Positions 1 through 4,780 of a stretch of DNA of 6,981 nt are shown here, in pieces (within the stretch, counting starts at the first letter, position 1; the number at the start of each line of letters is the position of its first letter). The stretch covers positions 1-6,981 of the forward strand of contig ONNL01000210.1 of assembly GCA_900319195.1 (NCBI GenBank), in the 5' to 3' direction. The position numbers and the translations under genes were made by a program. Source of the stretch: an uncultured Ruminococcus sp. Its GTDB lineage: Bacteria > Bacillota > Clostridia > Oscillospirales > Ruminococcaceae. Under the pieces are notes generated by a model. The model was not told the origin of the DNA, made no database searches, and worked only from the letters and a program-made list of their open reading frames with translations.

Positions 1-226
1 GCGAATAGGTGCAAAAGGGCGTGCTGCTCCCTCTCACTGTCTACTCATAATTTTATCACAATTAACGATTTATTTCAATAATGGAATATGTATATTTTTT
101 TAAACTTGTTTTAAAGTTTTTTGTGGTTATATACGAAGAATGCCTCTGCGGACGACTGACGGCAGCTATTTAATAAAAAAAATACATTTTTTATACAATA
201 TTCAAAATGCTTCTTATTTAATTATC
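1..226. other. AT-rich upstream non-coding stretch
   Basis: I see no gene with a ribosome binding site here. The first 45 bases are richer in GC and could be the edge of a neighbouring feature, but neither strand gives an ORF that can be judged from so little sequence. From about 50 to 226 the DNA is very AT-rich, with A- and T-tracts around 97-120 and 173-195. The A/T-tracts just upstream of the -35 box at 227 could act as an UP element for RNA polymerase alpha subunits; that role is inferred from base composition only. Confidence 0.5.
50..78 (-). promoter_or_regulatory. Possible leftward sigma-A promoter
   Basis: Read on the minus strand, TTGAAA (complement of 73-78) is followed by exactly 17 nt and then TAAAAT (complement of 50-55), with a TG one base upstream of the -10 (TGATAAAAT). 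Transcription would start near 43 and leave the window leftward, divergent from the main operon. No convincing start codon with a ribosome binding site follows: ATG AGT AGA CAG TGA stops after four codons. The surrounding DNA is AT-rich, so a chance match is quite possible. Confidence 0.3.
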
Positions 227-255
227 TTGACTTTGTGATAATAATGTGTTATAAT
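227..255 (+). promoter_or_regulatory. Sigma-A promoter of the operon
   Basis: TTGACT at 227-232 is a five-of-six match to the -35 consensus. After a 17-nt spacer, TATAAT at 250-255 is a perfect -10, preceded by TG at 247-248 (extended -10, TGTTATAAT). The start of transcription should lie near 260-263, giving a leader of about 76 nt before the first gene. This is the strongest promoter I can see. The short gaps between the downstream genes suggest that it drives all of them. Confidence 0.85.
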
Positions 256-272
256 AAACACCAAGAATATAA

Positions 273-312
273 AAGGCTGCGATCATGAAGCCGTTTGCTT
301 ACGGTCAGCCTT
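273..312 (+). promoter_or_regulatory. Leader-RNA hairpin in the 5' UTR
   Basis: AAGGCTG (273-279) can pair with CAGCCTT (306-312). Inside it CCGT (291-294) pairs with ACGG (301-304) around the loop TTGCTT. The internal loop is lopsided: 11 nt on the left and 1 nt on the right. The right arm is followed by AAAAACAATAATC, not a T-tract, so this is not an intrinsic terminator for the operon. On the opposite strand the stem is followed by TTTTATATT and could terminate leftward transcripts weakly. I do not recognise it as a known riboswitch class; it may control translation or stability of the mRNA. Confidence 0.45.
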
Positions 313-314
313 AA
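285..314 (+). CDS. Possible 9-residue leader peptide
   Basis: ATG at 285 opens a short frame encoding MKPFAYGQP, ending at TAA 312-314. AAAAGG at 271-276 lies 8 nt upstream, as good a spacing as the true genes show. The whole frame sits inside the leader hairpin, and the ribosome binding site overlaps its left arm, so translation would open the structure. The codons do not form a run of one amino acid as in classical amino-acid attenuators. It may be coincidence; conservation in relatives would decide. Confidence 0.25.
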   Translation: MKPFAYGQP

Positions 315-338
315 AAACAATAATCAAGGAATGTTAGG

Positions 339-1391
339 ATGATTAATATGCAATGTGAAAAATGCGGCGCCGTTGTCAGCCCTGACAGCATATCATGCCA
401 AGAATGCGGAGCTCCTACTCTTCAGAACATACGTGATTTTCCGAATACAATGGAGATACAGAGCGTCCTGAGAACAATCGTCGTTGAGCACGGAACACAG
501 GCTGTCTCCGACAGGATCAGGTTTTTTGCTCTGCTTGCCGACTATATCCCCGATTATGACAAGGAACGCAGACTGCTCATCAATATGTGCCGTCTCGGTG
601 TGTTCAATATCCTCATCGGAGACAAAAACAAGAAGATCGCTGTCATGAAGGCGAAAAATTACATGATAAGCGAGCTCTTCCTCTCTGAAACAGCAACGGA
701 GTTCGTCCTTGCCTGCTTTACATATCTGCTCGGCTGGCCTTATGAATCGGAATTTAAGGTCGTTGTCGGCGATGACAATGTAGAGCGTCCTGCAAAGGAA
801 AAAGAAAAGGAAAGCAAGAAGGTCAACGTTGACGAGAACGTGTTCAGACCTGTGGACGCTATCCGCTATCGACTCAGAGGAAATATCATTATCCCTCACG
901 GATATACGAAGATCGACAGCTTCTGCTTCGACGGCTTCGGCTCGCTCAGGACTATCGACCTTCCTTCAACGCTCCTTGCTATCGGAGAATACGCTTTCTC
1001 CTCGTGCAAGCGTCTGCGCGGAGTTGAATTGCCATCGTCCCTCAAGATAATAAAGCAGGGTGCATTTTGTCAGTGTGCAAAGCTTGCAATGATAAAAATG
1101 CCGAAGGGCGTCCTTGAGATCGAGGACAGCACCTTCTCCTTCTGCACGAGCCTTGAGGTAGTTGATGTTCCCGATACCGTAAGCAGTATCGGTGCAGAGG
1201 CATTTTCGGGCTGCGAAAAGCTGAGAAAGCTCTTCCTCCCCGAGAGTATCAAATTTATTGATGTTAACGCGTTTTCATACTGTCCGAATCTGACGATCTA
1301 CTGTATTGAAAACTCATATGTGCACAAATACTGCCTTGTTAACAGGATAAACGCTGTTATAGTAAAATCAAGGGCAGACCTTGCACAATAA
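339..1391 (+). CDS. Zinc-ribbon / BspA-type leucine-rich-repeat protein
   Basis: This 350-residue protein opens with a zinc ribbon, C6-x2-C9-x10-C20-x2-C23. A helical region follows (about 35-133) containing FALLADYIPDYDKERRLL and ending near ACFTYLLGW, then a lysine/glutamate-rich linker (150-162). The C-terminal half (about 185-325) is a BspA-like LRR_5 array: phenylalanines at 197, 220, 243, 266, 289 and 312 fall at an exact 23-residue period, mostly in AFxxC. There is no signal peptide, sortase motif or membrane segment, so it is probably cytoplasmic, unlike many BspA-type surface proteins. LRR domains of this kind usually bind proteins, so a scaffold or sensor role for the signalling genes that follow is plausible but inferred. 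AAGGA at 326-330 favours ATG 339; ATG 348, with AGGA at 336-339, is a near-equal alternative that removes three residues. It is first in the operon; the kinase starts 21 nt after its stop. Confidence 0.85.
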   Translation: MINMQCEKCGAVVSPDSISCQECGAPTLQNIRDFPNTMEIQSVLRTIVVEHGTQAVSDRIRFFALLADYIPDYDKERRLLINMCRLGVFNILIGDKNKKIAVMKAKNYMISELFLSETATEFVLACFTYLLGWPYESEFKVVVGDDNVERPAKEKEKESKKVNVDENVFRPVDAIRYRLRGNIIIPHGYTKIDSFCFDGFGSLRTIDLPSTLLAIGEYAFSSCKRLRGVELPSSLKIIKQGAFCQCAKLAMIKMPKGVLEIEDSTFSFCTSLEVVDVPDTVSSIGAEAFSGCEKLRKLFLPESIKFIDVNAFSYCPNLTIYCIENSYVHKYCLVNRINAVIVKSRADLAQ

Positions 1392-1412
1392 TTAATTGAA
1401 AGGATGAGCTGA

Positions 1413-2756
1413 ATGACAGAACTTGAAATCGGTCAGGAAGTTGAAATGAAATACGGCGGTACTGCCAAGGTGCTTAGCGTTATAGGCAGCGGCGGACAGG
1501 GTACCGTCTATCTTGTCAGATTCAACGGAATGAAATGCGCTCTCAAGTGGTACGATATCGACAAAATGAAAAAGCCCGAGCAGTTCCGCAAGAACCTCGA
1601 AAACAACATCTCTGACGGACCTCCGAGCGATAAATTCCTCTGGCCTAAGTATCTTACAAAGGAAAATGAGGACGGTACATTCGGATACATAATGGACCTC
1701 AAGCCTGCGGGCTTTGATTCATTTGTTGACATACTCAATACATACAAGCTTGAAATAGACCCATTGACCGGTCACGCCGTAAAGCGTCCCGTAAAGTTTG
1801 CGAGCCTTACCGCTATGGTGACGGCTGTTATCAATATCGTAAACGCTTTCCGTCAGCTCCACAGAGCAGGAAAGAGCTATCAGGACCTTAACGACGGCGG
1901 CTTCTTCATCAATGTCAATACGGGCGCTATCCTCGTCTGCGACTGCGATAACATCGCTCCTGACGGAAGCAACTTCGGTATCGGCGGTAAGCCCGGATAC
2001 ATGGCTCCCGAGGTCGTAAGAGGCATAGCACAGCCTAATGTTCAGACTGATAAATACTCCCTTGCAGTAGTATTGTTCAAGCTCCTCTTCAGAGGCGACC
2101 CCATGGAAGGCGAGAAGGTCGTAAGAGATGTCTGCCTTACAGAGTCCTCTGAACTCAAGCACTACGGACAGAACGCCGTCTTCGTATATGACCCCGACGA
2201 CGCTTCAAACAGACCTGTCCGCGGGATCCATGACAATGTTATCAAGTTCTGGAGAATTTACCCCGACTATATCAAGGACGCTTTTATCCGCTCCTTTACA
2301 ATAGGTATAAAGGAACCTACAAAGCGTATAATCGAGAATGACTGGCAGAAGCTCTTCGTAAGGCTCCGCTCTGAGATAATCATGTGCGGCTGCGGAAGAA
2401 CGAACTTCTCGTCAATGTTCATACAGCCTGATGAAAAGACATTCAAGTGCCCCAAGTGCGGCATGGAATTCACTTCACTCGGCTTCAGCAACCGCGAAAA
2501 CCGTATGCCGCTCTATCTCGGCTGCAAATTCTATAAGTGCGAGATAAGTCCCGATTCTGACGACTTCACGAGCGTTGCGGGCGAGCTTGTTGAGAATAAG
2601 CTCAAGAAAGGCATTCTCGGCATAAAGAACTGCTCTGACAAGTCATGGCAGGTAAAGATGCCTGACGGAAAGATGTATGACATCGCCTCGGGCAAGGGCT
2701 TCCCTGTATGGCAGGGACTTGAAATTGATTTCGGCGGAGTAAGAGCATATATCTGA
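1413..2756 (+). CDS. TerY-P-type protein kinase with C-terminal zinc ribbon
   Basis: The N-terminal 310 residues form a Ser/Thr-kinase-like domain. It has a glycine loop GSGGQGTVY (25-33), the ATP lysine in ALKWY (K45), a catalytic-loop equivalent YQDLNDGGFFIN (156-167) with D158 kept, a metal-binding equivalent CDCDN (D177) in place of DFG, an APE motif (198-200) and a helix-F aspartate D213. Departures from typical kinases are Tyr-Gln instead of His-Arg before D158, Asn instead of Lys at 160, and Gly-Phe where the loop asparagine is expected. D158, D177 and K45 are present, so activity is possible. A zinc ribbon follows (C325, C327, C346, C349), then a beta-rich tail (360-447) ending in a WQGLEIDFGG-like strand. 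A kinase carrying a zinc ribbon beside VWA and PP2C genes is the TerY-P arrangement. Ribosome binding site AAAGGA (1399-1404) lies 8 nt before the ATG. It should phosphorylate Ser/Thr in partners, perhaps the VWA or LRR protein (inferred). Confidence 0.9.
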   Translation: MTELEIGQEVEMKYGGTAKVLSVIGSGGQGTVYLVRFNGMKCALKWYDIDKMKKPEQFRKNLENNISDGPPSDKFLWPKYLTKENEDGTFGYIMDLKPAGFDSFVDILNTYKLEIDPLTGHAVKRPVKFASLTAMVTAVINIVNAFRQLHRAGKSYQDLNDGGFFINVNTGAILVCDCDNIAPDGSNFGIGGKPGYMAPEVVRGIAQPNVQTDKYSLAVVLFKLLFRGDPMEGEKVVRDVCLTESSELKHYGQNAVFVYDPDDASNRPVRGIHDNVIKFWRIYPDYIKDAFIRSFTIGIKEPTKRIIENDWQKLFVRLRSEIIMCGCGRTNFSSMFIQPDEKTFKCPKCGMEFTSLGFSNRENRMPLYLGCKFYKCEISPDSDDFTSVAGELVENKLKKGILGIKNCSDKSWQVKMPDGKMYDIASGKGFPVWQGLEIDFGGVRAYI

Positions 2757-2802
2757 CCTCTGCGCTCCGTTAAATATACTAAACTGAAAGGAAGTATAAG
2801 AT

Positions 2803-3678
2803 ATGACTAATGAAAACATTTCGGATTCAGTAATGAATACCGATACGGATTCATCTGCGGCATCTGAAATTGATAAAGATATAAATTCAGAAAGCACCGA
2901 CGATAACAACAGCAGTCTTCTCGACTTTGACGACGATCCGTTAAGTGCAACTGCTGTATCCAAAAAGAGCCTTGTCATTTTCTTCCTGATAGATACATCA
3001 GGCAGTATGAAGGGCAAAAAGATGGGCGAGCTCAATACTGTTATGGAAGAGCTTATCCCCGAGATCCGAAGAGTAGGCGAGGCGGATACCGAGGTAAAGG
3101 TCGCAGTTCTTACATTCTCTACGGACGTAAAGTGGATGTATCAGGCACCTATCCCGATAGAAGAATTTGAGTGGGCAAGACTCCGTGCAAGCGGTGTTAC
3201 AAGCCTCGGTGCAGCATTCAAGGAGCTTTCGCTCAGAATGTCGAGAACAAGCTATCTCAATTCACCTTCACTTTCATTCGCTCCCGTTATCTTCCTTATG
3301 ACAGACGGTTATCCCTCGGATGACTATAAGGCTGGTCTTAAGGAGCTTCAGTCTAACAGCTGGTACAAGTTCGGCCTCAAGGCTGCACTCGGTATCGGTC
3401 AGGAGGCAAACGACAATGTCCTTGCTGAGTTCACAGGCTCTGCGGATACTGTTGTTCACGCTTACTCGGGCGGACAGCTTGCACAGATGATCAAGATCAT
3501 CGCTGTAACTTCATCACAGATCGGAAGCAAGAGTATGACACTCTCTGACGAAACAGGCCGCGAGCTCAGCGAGCAGGATGTATTCTCGGCTAAGCAGAAG
3601 CTTCTCGGTCAGCAGATACAGGAGCTTGTAAGCAGCCAGACTGACGGCGACGATGTTCCTTTCGATACAGGCTGGTAA
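2803..3678 (+). CDS. TerY-like von Willebrand factor A domain protein
   Basis: The 291-residue product has a VWA domain at about 55-235. It carries a complete metal-ion-dependent adhesion site: DTSGS at 64-68, T133 in GVTSLGAA and D168 in MTDGYPSDD. The order and spacing fit the TerY family (COG4245), which usually consists of little more than this domain. The protein is cytoplasmic, with no signal peptide or membrane helix. Two additions flank the domain. The N-terminal 50 residues are strongly acidic and rich in Ser, Thr and Asp, and the C-terminal 50 residues are charged and probably helical or disordered. In the TerY-P triad the VWA protein is thought to act as a metal-dependent scaffold for kinase and phosphatase. 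The Ser/Asp tail is an attractive phosphorylation site, but that is inference. AAAGGA at 2787-2792 supports the ATG. Gaps of 46 and 44 nt separate it from kinase and phosphatase. Confidence 0.9.
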   Translation: MTNENISDSVMNTDTDSSAASEIDKDINSESTDDNNSSLLDFDDDPLSATAVSKKSLVIFFLIDTSGSMKGKKMGELNTVMEELIPEIRRVGEADTEVKVAVLTFSTDVKWMYQAPIPIEEFEWARLRASGVTSLGAAFKELSLRMSRTSYLNSPSLSFAPVIFLMTDGYPSDDYKAGLKELQSNSWYKFGLKAALGIGQEANDNVLAEFTGSADTVVHAYSGGQLAQMIKIIAVTSSQIGSKSMTLSDETGRELSEQDVFSAKQKLLGQQIQELVSSQTDGDDVPFDTGW

Positions 3679-3708
3679 TACTTCGCAATTTAACATCCTG
3701 ATGAATTG

Positions 3709-3715
3709 AAAGGAG
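3709..3715 (+). promoter_or_regulatory. Ribosome binding site fixing the phosphatase start
   Basis: AAAGGAG lies 7 nt before ATG 3723. An in-frame TTG at 3720 could extend the protein by one residue but would leave only 4 nt of spacing, so ATG 3723 is the better start. The context AATTGAAAGGA is shared with the site before the kinase. Confidence 0.8.
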
Positions 3716-3722
3716 ATATTTG

Positions 3723-4628
3723 ATGTTTTGTGGGTTCAGTCGTTCTGTCATGGGTGCAAGCCACATCAAGACAGGACTTGTCTGCCAAGACAGTTCGGCA
3801 CATTTCATAGGTGAGAACTTTGCCGTAGGCGTTGTCGCAGACGGTCACGGCAGCAAAAAGCATTTCAGAAGCAACCTCGGCTCGAAATTTGCCGTTGAAG
3901 CGACAATAGAGACGCTCCGGAAATTTTATGAGAATATCGACGAGTTTGAAAGCAATCTCCCGAATAATCATAAAATGATAATACGCAATATAGAGAAGCA
4001 GGTCATTTCAAACTGGAATATCAAGGTGACGGAGGATCTTAAAAAGAATCCCGTTACCGAAGCGGAAAAGAGCAAGTTCACAAGCGAGGAATTTGAGAAT
4101 ATACAGCCCGAATCCTACTACGGAACTACGCTCATCGCCTCTGTCTCGGGCAGAGACTATGCCTTCGGTTTCCAGATAGGTGACGGAAGCCTTGTTGCGA
4201 TATATGACGACGGCAGCACCGTTATGCCTATGGAGTATAATGAAGCCGCTCCCGCAAATGTCACCGCTTCAATGTGCAATGCAAATGCAGCAGGGATGTT
4301 CAGCAGCTTCTACATTAACGATAAGCGCGTAGTTGCTATGTATACGTCAACAGACGGACTTTATACCTCGTTCGGAAGCGAATTTGACTTCCTTGATTAT
4401 CATACGATCATTACAAGTCAGCTTGATAATCTTGAGGGCTTCAAAACGACGATAATCAATAATCTCAATAAGAGGTCACAGTTCGGTACAGAGGACGATA
4501 TTTCACTTTCGTGCATATATAATGAGGAATTGCTTGAGAGCTGTATGTCTGCTATCAGAGCAAAGGTCGATGAGAATAAGCAGAAGGCAGCTGAAAGACG
4601 AGCAGAAAGGCTCAGAAAACAAATATAA
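3723..4628 (+). CDS. PP2C-family Ser/Thr phosphatase of the TerY-P triad
   Basis: The 301-residue protein carries the metal-binding and structural motifs of PP2C (PPM) phosphatases in order: GASHIKTGLVCQD with D23, VADGHGS with D40 and G41, YGTT (133-136), QIGDGS (151-156), TSTDG with D211, and EDDIS with D259. These aspartates would hold the two Mn/Mg ions that activate water for phosphoserine and phosphothreonine hydrolysis, so the enzyme looks active. The opening GASHIKTGLVCQD pattern is typical of the PP2C proteins that pair with TerY-like VWA proteins. The C-terminal 30 residues form a highly charged helix (KQKAAERRAERLRKQ) outside the usual catalytic core. It should reverse the action of the neighbouring kinase. 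It ends in TAA, and a 42-codon open frame continues in the same phase after only one intervening codon (ATA), so a C-terminal extension by readthrough cannot be excluded. Confidence 0.93.
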   Translation: MFCGFSRSVMGASHIKTGLVCQDSSAHFIGENFAVGVVADGHGSKKHFRSNLGSKFAVEATIETLRKFYENIDEFESNLPNNHKMIIRNIEKQVISNWNIKVTEDLKKNPVTEAEKSKFTSEEFENIQPESYYGTTLIASVSGRDYAFGFQIGDGSLVAIYDDGSTVMPMEYNEAAPANVTASMCNANAAGMFSSFYINDKRVVAMYTSTDGLYTSFGSEFDFLDYHTIITSQLDNLEGFKTTIINNLNKRSQFGTEDDISLSCIYNEELLESCMSAIRAKVDENKQKAAERRAERLRKQI

Positions 4629-4631
4629 ATA

Positions 4632-4760
4632 ATGAATCGCCTTGCAGATATGCAGATAGGTGATCTGCTAACTGTGATAGGCGGAAAGCAGCTTCAAAAG
4701 CTTTTGGATCTGCTTCATGTGCACTCTCTTTCGGAGGCTTTTAAGGCTCCCGAAAAATAA
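4632..4760 (+). CDS. Possible 42-residue small protein
   Basis: This frame starts at ATG 4632, three bases after the phosphatase stop (TAA ATA ATG), and ends at TAA 4758-4760, 20 nt before the next gene. It fills nearly the whole gap. Its codons (CTT, CTG, CAG, AAG, GGC) resemble those of its neighbours, and it can form amphipathic leucine-rich helices (LADMQIGDLL and KQLQKLLDLLHVHSLSEAF). There is no good Shine-Dalgarno just upstream, so it would depend on reinitiation by ribosomes finishing the phosphatase, or be reached by readthrough of that stop. I do not recognise its family. Two inverted repeats lie within it (4652-4668 and 4686-4715), so the stretch could instead be structured intergenic RNA. 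No transcription terminator is visible here. Confidence 0.45.
   Translation: MNRLADMQIGDLLTVIGGKQLQKLLDLLHVHSLSEAFKAPEK
4686..4715 (+). repeat. Inverted repeat inside the small ORF
   Basis: AAGCAG (4686-4691) is complementary to CTGCTT (4710-4715). The middle is the perfect 12-bp palindrome CAAAAGCTTTTG (4695-4706), leaving only a short partly paired CTT/GAT segment between. As RNA this folds into a hairpin of about 30 nt. No T-tract follows, so it is not a terminator; it could mark an RNA processing point or a protein-binding palindrome. Confidence 0.5.
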
Positions 4761-4780
4761 ATGTGTAAGGTGGATACGTT

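Noticed and set aside
112..127. AAACTT/AAGTTT inverted repeat followed by T's as a terminator
   Set aside because: Only A-T pairs with a weak stem in an AT-rich stretch; unlikely to terminate transcription.
81..173. 30-codon frame starting ATG GAA TAT, hydrophobic at the N-terminal half
   Set aside because: No ribosome binding site, phenylalanine-rich composition explained by T-tracts, and it lies upstream of the only strong promoter.
331..342. Minimal frame ATG TTA GGA TGA overlapping the first gene's start
   Set aside because: The AAGGA directly abuts the ATG with no spacing; it is better read as the ribosome binding site for ATG 339.
393..899. 168-codon minus-strand frame opposite the LRR gene
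   Set aside because: Shadow of the real gene; no promoter or ribosome binding site, and composition typical of an antisense reading.
2753..2780. Promoter-like CTGACC-16-TATACT before the VWA gene
   Set aside because: The -35 match is poor, and the transcript would start inside the ribosome binding site, leaving almost no leader.
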